Source of the DNA: Xanthomonas sacchari
GTDB lineage: Bacteria; Pseudomonadota; Gammaproteobacteria; Xanthomonadales; Xanthomonadaceae
DNA length: 64,000 bases
Assembly: GCF_024266585.1 (NCBI RefSeq)
Contig: NZ_CP100647.1
Span: 62,001-126,000 of the forward strand
Reading direction: 5' to 3'
Position 1 is the first letter of the stretch, and each line of letters starts with the position of its first letter. Positions 30,195 through 42,469 of this stretch are shown here, one piece after another. The position numbers and the translations under genes were made by a program. The notes beneath the pieces are model-generated. The model did no database searches, was not told the DNA's origin, and saw nothing but the letters and a program-made list of their open reading frames with translations.

Positions 30195-31714
30195 GACAGG
30201 CGGATCGTGGTGTTGACGCCCTGCCCGGTGCCGGCGTCGTCGAACCAGCGCGCGGTGACGGTCTTGGTCTGCGTGTAGAACTGCACCGCCTGCTTGCCGT
30301 AGGGGCCGAGGTCGCCGAGCTTGGAGGCGCGCGAACCGGTGAACGAGAACAGCGGCACCGGCACCGGGATCGGCACGTTGATGCCGACCTGGCCGACGTC
30401 GATCTCTTCCTGGAACCTGCGTGCGGCGGCGCCGGATTGGGTGAACAGCGCCGTGCCGTTGCCGTTCGGATTGGCGTTGACCAGGGCGATCGCGTCCTCC
30501 AGCGTGGCCGCCTCCAGGATCACCAGCACCGGGCCGAAGATCTCTTCGTCGTAGATACGCATGCCCGGTGCGACCCCGGAGAAGATCGTCGGGCCGACGA
30601 AGTTGCCGTGCGTGAAACCGGGTACCGTCGGATTGCGCCCGTCCAGTTCCAGCGTCGCGCCCTCGGCGATGCCCGTGTCGATCAGCGCTTCGATGCGCTC
30701 GCGCGCACTGCGCGAGATCACCGGCCCCAGGTCGGTGCCGGGTTCGCTGCCGGCGTTGACCTTCAGCGTCTGCGCCTTGGCCACCAACGCCGGAATCCAC
30801 TGCCGCGCCTGGCCGACCAGCACCACCGTCGAGGCGGCCATGCAGCGCTGGCCGGCGGCGCCGAAGGCCGCGCCCACCAACGCATCGAGGGTCTGCTCGC
30901 GCGCTGCATCCGGCAACACCACCGCATGGTTCTTGGCGCCCATCATGCATTGCACGCGTTTGCCGGCCAGCGCCGCGCGCCGGTAGACGTGGGTGCCGAC
31001 CGTGGTGGAGCCGACGAACGACAGCGCCTTGATGTCGGCGTGGTCGCACAGCGCATCGACCACCTCGGCGCCGCCATGGACGACGTTCAGCACGCCCTTG
31101 GGCACGCCCGCCTGCAACGCCAGTTCGACCAGCCGCATGGTCACCAGCGGATCCTGCTCGGACGGCTTGAGCACGAAGGTGTTGCCGGTGGCGATGGCCA
31201 TCGGGAACATCCACAGCGGAATCATCGCCGGGAAGTTGAACGGGGTGATGCCGGCGCACACGCCCAGCGGCTGCAGCAGCGTGTAGGTATCCACGCCGTT
31301 GGCGACGTTGTTGGCCAGTTCGCCCAGTTGCAGGTTGCCGATCGCAGCCGCCTGTTCCACCACTTCCAGGCCGCGGAACACGTCGCCTTCCGCATCGGCC
31401 AGGGTCTTGCCCTGCTCGCGGGTGAGGATCGCCGCCAGCTCGCCCATGTGCGCCCGGATCAGCTGCTGGTAGGCCAGGAAGATCCGCGCGCGGGCGCCGA
31501 TCGGCGTCTTGCGCCAGCTGGCGAACGCACGCCGCGCGGCGGCCACGGCGGCGTCCACTTCCGCGGCGGTGGCGAACGGCACGCGCGCGAGCACGTCCTG
31601 GGTCGCCGGATCGACGACCTCGCGCCATTGGCTGCTGCTGGATTCGACGAACGCGCCGTCGATCAGCAACTTGACGGTCGCCACCTCGGCGCGGGTCCGG
31701 GTCATCTGGTTCAC
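30191..31714 (-). CDS. mmsA: CoA-acylating methylmalonate-semialdehyde dehydrogenase
   Basis: MmsA oxidises methylmalonate semialdehyde to propionyl-CoA, the final step of valine degradation encoded here. The 507-residue protein has [20 protein letters not shown], the [15 protein letters not shown] loop and the nucleophile Cys in [12 protein letters not shown], all typical of MmsA rather than other aldehyde dehydrogenases. The longest start is the GTG at 31714, with AGGAGACAGGA just upstream; an ATG lies at 31705. The sequence before the start forms a hairpin and is preceded by a cobalamin riboswitch. As first gene it controls translation of all five coupled downstream cistrons. Confidence 0.95.
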   Translation of the reverse strand: MNQMTRTRAEVATVKLLIDGAFVESSSSQWREVVDPATQDVLARVPFATAAEVDAAVAAARRAFASWRKTPIGARARIFLAYQQLIRAHMGELAAILTREQGKTLADAEGDVFRGLEVVEQAAAIGNLQLGELANNVANGVDTYTLLQPLGVCAGITPFNFPAMIPLWMFPMAIATGNTFVLKPSEQDPLVTMRLVELALQAGVPKGVLNVVHGGAEVVDALCDHADIKALSFVGSTTVGTHVYRRAALAGKRVQCMMGAKNHAVVLPDAAREQTLDALVGAAFGAAGQRCMAASTVVLVGQARQWIPALVAKAQTLKVNAGSEPGTDLGPVISRSARERIEALIDTGIAEGATLELDGRNPTVPGFTHGNFVGPTIFSGVAPGMRIYDEEIFGPVLVILEAATLEDAIALVNANPNGNGTALFTQSGAAARRFQEEIDVGQVGINVPIPVPVPLFSFTGSRASKLGDLGPYGKQAVQFYTQTKTVTARWFDDAGTGQGVNTTIRLS

Positions 31715-31770
31715 GGGTCCTGTCTCCTCATCGCATCACCACCGGGCGGGCGGCGATGGACAGGACAAGC
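31715..31770 (-). promoter_or_regulatory. Hairpin occluding the mmsA ribosome binding site (putative riboswitch expression platform)
   Basis: On the minus strand GTCCTGTC (31766 to 31759) is perfectly complementary to GACAGGAC (31724 to 31717), which ends two bases before the mmsA GTG and adjoins the AGGAG. Pairing would hide part of the ribosome binding site, as in translation-controlling riboswitches. Function is inferred. Confidence 0.6.
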
Positions 31771-31854
31771 GAACGCGCGGCGCAGGGCCCCGACGTCGTT
31801 CGGCTCGTCAGGTTGCCCACCGCAACACCCGAGAAAGAACGTCGCAGGACGTCC

Positions 31855-32030
31855 ACGCCAGGCCGGTCTCCGGGCTTGCGAGCAATGCGGGATCGCATTA
31901 CCCCGACGCCTTCCCGCTTGCGCAGTGGTCTGTTGTCGGGTGTTCTCGCCTACCGTTGCGGGGGCAGCGCCGGCATCGGACCGGCTTCCCGTTTCACCCG
32001 GCGCGTCTTGCGACGACCAGGCACCTGAAG
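31855..32030 (-). promoter_or_regulatory. Cobalamin (AdoCbl) riboswitch
   Basis: Read on the minus strand the region contains, in order: a CAGGTGCC outer stem strand, GGGAAGCCGGT, GATGCCGGCGCTGCCCCCGC followed by AACGGTAG (the B12 box region), CCACTGC, GGGAAGGCG, and the closing CAAGCCCGGAGACCGGCC. This is the full conserved order of the cobalamin aptamer. The next minus-strand gene is mmsA, 140 bases downstream, with no other gene between. Cobalamin aptamers normally repress the downstream gene when B12 binds. The motif call is strong; the regulated operon is inferred from adjacency. Confidence 0.92.
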
Positions 32031-32342
32031 CGTGACCAGTGTAGTCGCGCCGCGGCGACGGCAACACGCTGCAGCGCAGCGCGCGTGTCGACGCCGGCAC
32101 GCTGCGCGCCGTGGCCGACAGCGCACCGCGGCGTTCGCCTGCGACGGCCGGCGTGCACGACCGGCGGACACCAGGCTGCAGCGACGACACCGAACGCGCC
32201 GCACGATCGCCGCCGCGGCGGGCCGTCGCAGCGCCCCCACGCGGAGGCCCACAGGCACGCGCCGCTATAGCCGGTGCTAAGAAGAGAAGCTGCAGGTTCG
32301 CGTGCGTTCTAGGTATGTTCGCCGCAGTTGGCGGCTGTTAGA

Positions 32343-32500
32343 CTGCGCGTCCCCTTGGGGAGTAGCCTGCTGTCCACCCTGCGCGGACAGCGCCCGTATC
32401 AACAGACTCGGCCGATGCGCCGTGGTACGGGCAGCCAGTTCGGTTGGCGAGACCAGCGGCGAGTGCGCAAGGCGAAGGCCGGGCGCGCGCACTCGTCGTT
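32343..32500 (+). promoter_or_regulatory. Manganese riboswitch (yybP-ykoY type) upstream of mntP
   Basis: The conserved CCCTTGGGGAGTAGCC core lies at 32352-32367. The second conserved loop, TTGGCGAGACC, lies near 32450, with a variable helix between. This is the architecture of the yybP-ykoY aptamer, which binds Mn2+ and turns on manganese exporters. It lies directly before mntP on the same strand, as in many proteobacteria. The boundaries are approximate. Confidence 0.82.
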
Positions 32501-32525
32501 GTCGCCTGTCCCGGTAAGGTTCCCC

Positions 32526-33101
32526 ATGTCGTTTCTTTCGATTCTGCTGCTCGGCATCGCCATGTCGACCGACGCCTTCGCCGCCGCGGTCGGCAAGGGG
32601 GCGGCGATGCAGCGCCCGCGCTGGGCCGACGCGCTGCGCGCCGGCCTGATCTTCGGCTGCATCGAGGCGCTGACCCCGGCATTGGGCTGGGTGCTGGGCC
32701 AGGCCGCGTCCAAGTACGTGGTCGCCTTCGACCACTGGATCGCCTTTGGCCTGCTCGGCGCGCTGGGCGTGCACATGATCATCGCCGGTCTCAAGCCGGA
32801 GAGCGATGCGCCCGAGGAGGCCGCGCCCAAGCGCCACGGCTTCTGGAGCCTGGCCGCCACCGGCTTCGCCACCAGCATCGACGCGATGGCGGTGGGCGTC
32901 GGCCTGGCCTTCCTCGACGTGAACATCGTCGAGGTCGCGGCGGTCATCGGCCTGTGCACGCTGACCATGGTCACCCTGGGCATCATGCTCGGCCGCGCGC
33001 TCGGCGCCCTGGCCGGCAAGCGCGCGGAGATCGTCGGCGGCGCGCTGCTGATCGCGATCGGCTGCACCATCCTGTTCGAGCATCTGCATGGCGCGGGATG
33101 A
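32526..33101 (+). CDS. mntP: Manganese efflux pump MntP
   Basis: MntP exports Mn2+ across the inner membrane and protects against manganese toxicity. The 191-residue protein starts at the ATG at 32526 and has six hydrophobic helices with the duplicated family motif: [17 protein letters not shown] in the first half and [17 protein letters not shown] in the second, whose aspartates are needed for transport in E. coli MntP. The loop after helix 3 is charged ([11 protein letters not shown]). Expression is probably switched on by Mn2+ through the leader riboswitch. Confidence 0.96.
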   Translation: MSFLSILLLGIAMSTDAFAAAVGKGAAMQRPRWADALRAGLIFGCIEALTPALGWVLGQAASKYVVAFDHWIAFGLLGALGVHMIIAGLKPESDAPEEAAPKRHGFWSLAATGFATSIDAMAVGVGLAFLDVNIVEVAAVIGLCTLTMVTLGIMLGRALGALAGKRAEIVGGALLIAIGCTILFEHLHGAG

Positions 33102-33126
33102 GCGCGGTGGCGTTCGCTCGGCCCAG

Positions 33127-33155
33127 ATTGGGGATTCGCGATTCGGAATTGGGGA
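33127..33155. repeat. Dispersed GGGGATTCG-type short repeat
   Basis: ATTGGGGATTCGCGATTCGGAATTGGGGA resembles the element between acs and its downstream regulator at 24538-24660. It lies between the convergent ends of mntP and the 2OG oxygenase. Confidence 0.5.
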
Positions 33156-33201
33156 TGTGCGGCAACGGTGCGCGCCCATCCCGCCATGACCGCGCCCTGG
33201 G

Positions 33202-33789
33202 TCAGGCCGGCTTGGCAGTGAATTCCAGGTAGGTGGACAGGATGTACTTGTCGCCGCTTCGCGGCGGCAGGCCCGCGTGCAGGAACATCCAGTACGGCGG
33301 GAACACCAGCAGGCGCCCGGCGCGCGGGGCGATCTCCAGGTCCAGGTCGAGGAAGCGGGTGTGCCCGCCCTCGGCCACGTCGTTGAGATACCACAGGAAC
33401 ACCAGGTAGCGGCCGGTCTCCGCATCGCAGGCGTCGAAGTGCGGCTGGAAGCGTTCGCCGGCATCGGCGCGGTAGCGCTTGATCCGCAGGTCGGCCAGGC
33501 GCGGGCGCCATGGCACCTCGGCGCTCAGGCCGAGATCGGCGTTGTAGCGGGCCAGCGCCGCACGCACCTGTTCGATGAAGAAGCCCTGGAACGCCGGATC
33601 GGCGAGGCGGGTGACGTTGAGTTCGGTCCAGGCGCTGTCGTCCAGCCCGGCGCGCTGGCCGGCGCCATTGCGGCTGTGCTGGGCGGCGGTCTGTTCGAAC
33701 TGCGCGATCAGTTGCGCGCAGAAGCCCGGATCCAGCGCCGCGTCGTAGACGCGGACGTAGTGACGCAGGTCGGTGTGGTTCAGGCGCAT
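33202..33789 (-). CDS. 2-oxoglutarate/Fe(II)-dependent oxygenase, prolyl-4-hydroxylase-like
   Basis: This 195-residue protein starts at the ATG at 33789. The jelly-roll metal site is visible as FQPHFDACD (first His and Asp) and a distal His in FLHAGLPP, with SGDKYILSTYLEF containing the region that binds 2-oxoglutarate. It resembles P4Hc-type oxygenases. It lies 100 bases downstream of the TonB-dependent receptor on the same strand and may share its transcript, recalling the piuA-piuC arrangement of siderophore receptor and oxygenase in Pseudomonas. The substrate is unknown. Confidence 0.88.
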   Translation of the reverse strand: MRLNHTDLRHYVRVYDAALDPGFCAQLIAQFEQTAAQHSRNGAGQRAGLDDSAWTELNVTRLADPAFQGFFIEQVRAALARYNADLGLSAEVPWRPRLADLRIKRYRADAGERFQPHFDACDAETGRYLVFLWYLNDVAEGGHTRFLDLDLEIAPRAGRLLVFPPYWMFLHAGLPPRSGDKYILSTYLEFTAKPA

Positions 33790-33889
33790 CGGCACGCTGC
33801 CCCCTGCAGCAGAACGGCGCGCCCGGAATGGACGCGCCGTTGTCATCCGCTCCGGCGCCGCCCGCACAGGCAGGCGGCGCCGGTTCCAC

Positions 33890-36646
<2,757 letters not shown>

Positions 36647-36840
36647 CGGGAAGACCTCATGTGATGTGCGACAAGCGCCGGCGTTGCACGCAGGCGCGAA
36701 CCATCCCGGGCACCTCGAAGGCGCGGCGGGCGAAATGGATGCCTCGGGCCAGCGGTCCATTACGGGACCGTCAGGCACTTGTTAGTTTTTTATAAGAAGG
36801 GTGTTGTTTCGGTGTGCCAGCGTGCGCCAGCCCCTGACAA

Positions 36841-36881
36841 AAACGCCGCTTCAACCGCGGTACAGCGCGTGCGGCGTTTTG
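36841..36881 (-). terminator. Rho-independent-like terminator after the TPR-sulfotransferase
   Basis: AAAACGCCGC (36841-36850) pairs with GCGGCGTTTT (36872-36881). On the minus strand this gives a GC stem followed by a U-rich tail 45 bases after the sulfotransferase stop, separating it from the receptor gene. Confidence 0.7.
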
Positions 36882-36925
36882 CCGTTCAACCCGCAGACGG
36901 GAACGGTTCAGACAACACGCAGCGC

Positions 36926-38782
36926 TCAGCCGCCGCGGTAGTCCCAGTGCTGCAGGAACGGTTGCAGCACCGGCAGCACCGGCGCGAAGGCGTCGCGGTA
37001 GGCGTGCCAGCGGTCCAGGGCGTTGCGGTTGATGCCCTCCACCACCTGGGCGTAGCTGGGCGTGCTGATGAAGCCCTTGTCCCGCGCATGCCGCTGGAAC
37101 TCCAGCAGCCGCTCCGGCTGCGCCAGTTGCAGGAACTGCCCCAGGCGCGCCACCTGCGCCTGCGGGTCGGCCACCAGGTCCTCGTAGCGCAGCTCCAGCG
37201 TGCGCGGCTGCAGCAAGGCGGCGTGGTAGCGCCAGAAGTCCATGGCATCGGCATAGCCGCGCGCCAGCCGCGGCAGGCTGGAACACAGCAGGGCGAAGGC
37301 CGGCGAGCGGAACGCCTGCATGTAGCAACTCAGCAGCACGTCGCAGGGATGGCGCAGCGCCAGGATCACCGGCGCCTCGGGGAACAGGCGCCGGATCAGC
37401 GGCAGGCGCAGCAGGTTCAGCGGGTTCTTGTCGACCAGACGTTGGCCCGGCTGCAGTTGCACCACCCCGCGCACCGCCTGCCAGTACTCGGCGCGCAACG
37501 CGGCGCAGGCGCCATCGTCGAGCTCGCCCAACCCGTCCGGCCAGGCCACGCCGCGCGCCTCGAGGCGGTCGGCCAGCCCTTGCAGGAACGGCCGCTCGTC
37601 CATCGCCACCAACTGCGGGTGGGCGTCGAGCATCTGTTCCAGCAGGGTGGTGCCCGAGCGCGGGAAGCCGACCACGAAGACCGGCGAGTCGGCCATGGCC
37701 GGTGCGGCCACCGGCCGCACCGCGGCGTGGCGCGCCGGATCCCAGCGGACCTGCGCGACCGGCAACGGCGGCGCGTCCGCCGCCGCCAGCTCCGGCACCA
37801 GCGCGGCCAGGCTCTCGACCTGGCCGGCATGGCCCTGCGCGCAGGCGTCCAGCGCTTCGTCATAGAGGCCCAGGCGGTCGCAGACCCGCGCCAGGGCGAA
37901 GAACAGGTTGCTCTGCTTGCGCCGGTCGACCGCGCTGCCGGCGGCCAGCAGCCCGCGCAACAGCGCATGCGCCTGCTGCCACTGACCCTCGCGCATGGCC
38001 AGCACCGCCAGCGCATTGCAGGCGTCCTGGCGCACGTCCGGGTCGTCGATCCGTTCCGGCGGCGGCAGCTGCGCGGCGGCTTCGCGCGCCTGCGGCAGGC
38101 GGTTGGCGCGTTCGAGCACCAGCACCAGCCGCGACCAGGCCCGCGCCGGCTGCGCCATCGGCCCCTGGGCGCAGGCGCGCAGCAGCTCGCAGGCGGCGTC
38201 GGTCTCGCCGCCCTGCGACAACAGCCAGGCCAGCTCCACGGTGGTGTCCGGATCCAGTGGCGGCCACTGCCGCCAGTCGGCGATCAGCGCCTGCACGCGC
38301 TGGAAGTCGCCGCATTCGTGGCAGGCCATCGCCGCGTGCACGCACAGCGGCGGCGCGTGCGGCGCCAGCGCGTGCGCATCGAGCAGGTGTTCGCGGGCGG
38401 CGGCGTAGTCGCCGGCGTCCATCGCCAGCAGGCCCAGGTTGTGGTGCGGCAACGGATCGTCCGGCGCCAGCGCGCGGGCACGCAGATAGGCCGCGCCCGC
38501 CGCGTCGGGTTCGCCGGCCTCGCGCAAGGCGGTGCCCAGGTTGTTCCAGTGCGCCACCTCGTGCGGCTCGCGCTCGGCCAGCGTGCGGTACAGGGCGGCC
38601 GCCGGCGCCGGCTGGCCCTGCATCTGCAGGCTCATCGCCAGCAGGCTGCTGGCCAGGACGTCGTCGGGACGCTGCCGCAGGTAGGCGCGGGCGCCGCGTT
38701 CCAGGGTCTGCGCCTGGCCGGCCTCCAGCGCCGCCAGCAGGTCCGGGAGCGGGGGGATCGCGGTGTCGTCCAGGGAGGTCAT
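36926..38782 (-). CDS. Tetratricopeptide repeat protein with C-terminal sulfotransferase domain
   Basis: This 618-residue protein has an N-terminal half of TPR repeats (for example HWNNLGTALREAGEPDAAGAAY, then HNLGLLAMDAGDYAAAREHL) through about residue 330. A sulfotransferase domain follows, beginning with FVVGFPRSGTTLLEQM near residue 373, the PAPS 5'-phosphosulfate loop. Later elements are DKNPLNLLRLPLIRRLFPEA and ILALRHPCDVLLSCY. It lacks a signal peptide, so it should act in the cytoplasm, sulfating an unknown acceptor. Homologues next to TonB-dependent receptors are common in Xanthomonas and related bacteria, but the link is not explained. Confidence 0.9.
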   Translation of the reverse strand: MTSLDDTAIPPLPDLLAALEAGQAQTLERGARAYLRQRPDDVLASSLLAMSLQMQGQPAPAAALYRTLAEREPHEVAHWNNLGTALREAGEPDAAGAAYLRARALAPDDPLPHHNLGLLAMDAGDYAAAREHLLDAHALAPHAPPLCVHAAMACHECGDFQRVQALIADWRQWPPLDPDTTVELAWLLSQGGETDAACELLRACAQGPMAQPARAWSRLVLVLERANRLPQAREAAAQLPPPERIDDPDVRQDACNALAVLAMREGQWQQAHALLRGLLAAGSAVDRRKQSNLFFALARVCDRLGLYDEALDACAQGHAGQVESLAALVPELAAADAPPLPVAQVRWDPARHAAVRPVAAPAMADSPVFVVGFPRSGTTLLEQMLDAHPQLVAMDERPFLQGLADRLEARGVAWPDGLGELDDGACAALRAEYWQAVRGVVQLQPGQRLVDKNPLNLLRLPLIRRLFPEAPVILALRHPCDVLLSCYMQAFRSPAFALLCSSLPRLARGYADAMDFWRYHAALLQPRTLELRYEDLVADPQAQVARLGQFLQLAQPERLLEFQRHARDKGFISTPSYAQVVEGINRNALDRWHAYRDAFAPVLPVLQPFLQHWDYRGG

Positions 38783-38903
38783 GCGCAGGCGGGTCGTGGG
38801 CGGTCCGTCACCTTAGCCGCCCTGCCGCGCCCGCCGCCACGCCGGCCGCGCCGTCGGTTGCCATACAGCGCATACATTGCCGTTACACAAACGCGCGATG
38901 GTC

Positions 38904-41900
38904 CTAGATCGGATCGTGGTAGGCGGTGAGGAAGGCGCGCAGCGAGGCCGGCTTGACCGGCTTGGTCAGCAGCCGGTAGCCGCGCTCGCGGGCCTGCAGC
39001 TTCAGTTCGTCGCGGCCGTCGGCGGTGAGCAGCGCGCCAGCCACCGGCCCGGGCATGGCCTCGCGCAGCGCGTCCAGGGTCTCCAGGCCGTCGAGCCGGT
39101 CGTGCAGGTGGTAATCGACCAGCATCACGTGCGGCGCGCACGCGGCCTGCGCCAGCGCCGCGTCGACGGTGCTGGCGCAGATCACCTCCACCTGCCAGCG
39201 GCCGAGCAGCGCACGCATGCCGTCGAGGATTTCCTGGTCGTTGTCCACGCACAGCACGCGCAGCCCGGCCAGCGAATCGGCCGCCGCCGCCCCACGCGGC
39301 GGGCGTTGCTGCGCCTGCGGCGGCGGCGCCGCCCGCGGCAGGGTGATGGAGAACATGCTGCCGTGGCCGACGCGGCTGCGCGCGTCCAGGTCGTGGCCGA
39401 GCAGGCGCGAGATGCGCTGGCAGATCGACAGGCCCAGGCCCAGCCCCTGCTCGCCCCAGTCGAACGGCTGCTGGTAGCGCTGGAACTCGTCGAAGATCTG
39501 CTGCATGTGGTGCGGCGGGATGCCCGGGCCGGTGTCCCAGACCTGCAGTTCCAGCGCCGCGCCGCGGCGGCGCATGCCCAGCACGATGCGGCCCTGGCGG
39601 GTATAGCGCAGCGCGTTGGCGAGGAAGTTCTGCAGCACCCGGCGCAGCAGCCGGCGATCGCTGCGCACCCACAACGGCCGCGCATACACGTGCAGGCGCA
39701 GACCGCGGCCGGCGGCGATCGGGCTGTACTGCGCGGCCAGTTCGCGCAGCAACAGGCCGGCATCCACATCCTCGATGGTCGGGCGCAGGCCGCCGGCGTC
39801 CAGCCGCGACACGTCGAGCAGGCCGTCGAGCAGTTCCTCGGCCGCGCGCAGCGAAGCATCCACACGCTCGGCCAGATGCCGCTGCTCCTCGTTCTGGTGC
39901 GCATCGCGCAAGGCCGAGGCGAACAGCCGCGCGGCGTTGAGCGGCTGCAGCACGTCGTGGCTGATCGCGGCCAGGAAGCGGGTCTTGGACTGCTGTGCCA
40001 GCTCAGCCTCGCGCGAGCGGTCGGCCACGCGCTGTTCCAGGGTCTCGTTGGCTTCGAGCAAGGCCTGCTCGGCGCGCTTGTAGTCGGTGATGTCGTTGTA
40101 GCTGGTGACATAGCCGCCGCCGGGCAGCGGCTGGCCGCGCATCTCGATCACCTTGCCGTCGCTGCGGGTGCGTTCGAACACGTGCGGGGTGCCGGCACGC
40201 ATGTGCGCGATGCGGCGGGCGATCTGGTCCTCCACCTGGCCGCCGCCCAGCTCGCCGCGCTCGGCGTTGTAGCGGATCAGGTCGGCGACCGGGCGGCCGA
40301 CGTAAAGCATGCCGTCGGGATAGCCGAACATCTGCTGGTAGCGGCGGTTCCACGCGGTCAGGCGCATCGCCGGATCGACCACGCTGACTCCGGCGCTGAT
40401 GTTCTCCAGCGTGGTGGACAGGATCTCGCGGTTGAAGCGCAGCTCCTGCCCGGCCTCGTCGAGCACCGCCACCACTTCGCCCAGGTCCATGCCCGAGCCG
40501 CGCAGCAGGCTGGTCAGCACCAGGCGTGCGGAGGCCGCGCCGATCGAAGCGGCGAGCAGGCGCTCGGTGAACTGCACCCAGGCGCGGTCGGCGACCGCGG
40601 TGGGCTGCGGCTCGCGGCCGAGCAGTTGCGCCTGTTCGGCGAAGGCGCGGCGGGCGTGGCGTTCGCCGACCATGCGCTCGGCCAGCGCCTGCAGGTCGAT
40701 CACGCGCACCTGCCCCAGCCAGTCGCCGGCCACCGCCGGACGCTGCGAATACGGTTCCAGGAACGGCGCCGCGCGCAGGCGCTCGTCCAGGCCCGGGCGC
40801 CAGCGCGCCGACACCAGCATCATCGTGCCGACGTTGACCAGCAGCGACCAGAACGTGCCGTGCGCCAGCGGGTCCCAACCGCTCATGCCGAACAGCTGCT
40901 GCGGGCGCAACCAGGAGATGCCGAACGGCCCGTCCAGCAGCCAGGCCGGCGCCAGCCAGCCGGCCTGGGTGAGCGCCGGCAGCAGCAGCGTGTAGATCCA
41001 GGTGGCGAAGCCCAACACCATGCCGGTCTCCACGCCCTTGCGGCTGGCACCGCGCCAGTACAGCCCGCCGATCACCCCCGGCGCGAACTGCGCCACCGCG
41101 GCGAAGGCCATCAGGCCGTAGGACGCCAGCGTGGTGTCGTTGCTGCTGCTGCGGTAGTAGCCGTAGGCGATCAGCGCCAGCAGCAGGATCGCCAGGCGAC
41201 GGATCCACAGCACCTTCGAGGCCACGTCGGCATCGGCGGCCTGGTGCCCGCGGCGGCGCAGCAGCACCGGCATCACCAGGTCGTTGCTGATCATCGTCGC
41301 CAGCGCGATGCTGGAGACGATGACCATGCCGGTGGCCGCGGAGAAGCCGCCGACGTAGGCGACCAGCGCCAGCGCGCTGCGGCTTTCGGCCAGCGGCAGC
41401 GCCAGCACGATGCTGTCGTCGGCCACGTTGCCGCCGCCGAACAGGGCGATGCCGGCCGCGGCGATCGGCACCACCATCGCCGAAATCAGCACCAGGTACA
41501 GGCCGAACAGCCAGCGCGCCTTGCGGATGTCGCCGACGTCGCTGCACTCCACCACCGCCACGTGGAACTGCCGCGGCAGGCACACCAGGGCCAGGAAGCT
41601 GAGCAGGGTCTGCGAGATGAAGCCCACCGGCGGGGTGTTCTGGAACAGCGTGCGCGTCGACGCCAGCACCTGGCCGCCGTCGCGCGCGGACAGCCACACG
41701 TAGGCGAACACGCCCACCGCCACCATCGCCAGCAACTTGACTACCGACTCCAGCGCGATCGCCAGCATCATGCCGTGGTGGTGCTCGGTGGCATCGACCT
41801 GGCGGGTGCCGAACAGCGTGGCGAACAGCGCCATCCCCAACGCCACGTACAGCGCCGGATCGGCATAGAACGGCGCCCCGGCGCTGGACTGGCCGCTGAG

Positions 41901-42335
41901 CACCTGCAGGCTCATCGCCACCGCCTTGTACTGCAGCGCCAGGTACGGCACCACGCCGACCAGGGCGATCACCGCCACCAGCGCGGCCAGGCGCCGCGAG
42001 CGGCCATAGCGCGAGGAGATGAAGTCGGCGATGGACACCGTGTTCTCGCTGCGCGCGATCAGCGCCAGGCGCTCGACGATGCGCCAGCCGAACAGCAGCA
42101 TCAGCAGCGGGCCCAGGTAGATCGGCAGATAGCCGGCGCCGTTGCGCACCGCACTGCCGACCGCGCCGTAGAACGTCCACGACGAGCAGTACACGGCCAG
42201 CGCCAGGCTGTACACCGCCGGCCGCAGCCACGGCCGTTCCGGGTACAGCGGACGGCGATCGCCCCACCACGCCACCGCGAACAGCAGCGCCGCATAGCCG
42301 ACCGACACCAGCAGCAGGATCCAACTGGAAACCAA
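38904..42335 (-). CDS. Transporter-like hybrid sensor histidine kinase/response regulator, CrbS (MxtR)-like
   Basis: The protein has 1143 residues if started at the TTG at 42335, which follows a GTGGGGG stretch. In-frame sequence further upstream runs through a REP and is unlikely to be coding. Residues 1-480 form a 13-helix SSF symporter-like domain (LALAVYCSSWTFYGAVGSA, SIADFISSRYGRS). A linker and a PAS domain follow, then a kinase with H-box AAISHDVLQPLNAARLF (His793), an N/G box and FDWGEQGLGLGLSICQ. The C-terminal receiver has Asp1074 (LVDYHLHD). This architecture matches CrbS, which senses acetate-related state and acts on CrbR to switch on acs and actP. Those genes and a CrbR-like regulator lie 14-23 kb away. 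Confidence 0.9.
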   Translation of the reverse strand: MVSSWILLLVSVGYAALLFAVAWWGDRRPLYPERPWLRPAVYSLALAVYCSSWTFYGAVGSAVRNGAGYLPIYLGPLLMLLFGWRIVERLALIARSENTVSIADFISSRYGRSRRLAALVAVIALVGVVPYLALQYKAVAMSLQVLSGQSSAGAPFYADPALYVALGMALFATLFGTRQVDATEHHHGMMLAIALESVVKLLAMVAVGVFAYVWLSARDGGQVLASTRTLFQNTPPVGFISQTLLSFLALVCLPRQFHVAVVECSDVGDIRKARWLFGLYLVLISAMVVPIAAAGIALFGGGNVADDSIVLALPLAESRSALALVAYVGGFSAATGMVIVSSIALATMISNDLVMPVLLRRRGHQAADADVASKVLWIRRLAILLLALIAYGYYRSSSNDTTLASYGLMAFAAVAQFAPGVIGGLYWRGASRKGVETGMVLGFATWIYTLLLPALTQAGWLAPAWLLDGPFGISWLRPQQLFGMSGWDPLAHGTFWSLLVNVGTMMLVSARWRPGLDERLRAAPFLEPYSQRPAVAGDWLGQVRVIDLQALAERMVGERHARRAFAEQAQLLGREPQPTAVADRAWVQFTERLLAASIGAASARLVLTSLLRGSGMDLGEVVAVLDEAGQELRFNREILSTTLENISAGVSVVDPAMRLTAWNRRYQQMFGYPDGMLYVGRPVADLIRYNAERGELGGGQVEDQIARRIAHMRAGTPHVFERTRSDGKVIEMRGQPLPGGGYVTSYNDITDYKRAEQALLEANETLEQRVADRSREAELAQQSKTRFLAAISHDVLQPLNAARLFASALRDAHQNEEQRHLAERVDASLRAAEELLDGLLDVSRLDAGGLRPTIEDVDAGLLLRELAAQYSPIAAGRGLRLHVYARPLWVRSDRRLLRRVLQNFLANALRYTRQGRIVLGMRRRGAALELQVWDTGPGIPPHHMQQIFDEFQRYQQPFDWGEQGLGLGLSICQRISRLLGHDLDARSRVGHGSMFSITLPRAAPPPQAQQRPPRGAAAADSLAGLRVLCVDNDQEILDGMRALLGRWQVEVICASTVDAALAQAACAPHVMLVDYHLHDRLDGLETLDALREAMPGPVAGALLTADGRDELKLQARERGYRLLTKPVKPASLRAFLTAYHDPI

Positions 42336-42469
42336 AGGCGAGCCCCCACGACGATGCGTGCAGTCTAGAGGCTGGCCGGCGTGTCGGCGTAGTCGGGGGC
42401 GCGAGGACCACCGCGTCCGACCATCGCCCACTGCATCCGCGAGGTTCCTGCAGCGGCATCGCTGCCTCG

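Noticed and set aside
31711-32190. A 159-codon minus-strand frame covering the cobalamin riboswitch
   Set aside because: It lacks a ribosome binding site and family motif; the conserved RNA motif explains the sequence.
38877-42368. A 1163-codon plus-strand frame opposite the transporter-kinase gene
   Set aside because: It is compositionally biased with no motif, while the minus strand encodes a complete CrbS-type architecture.
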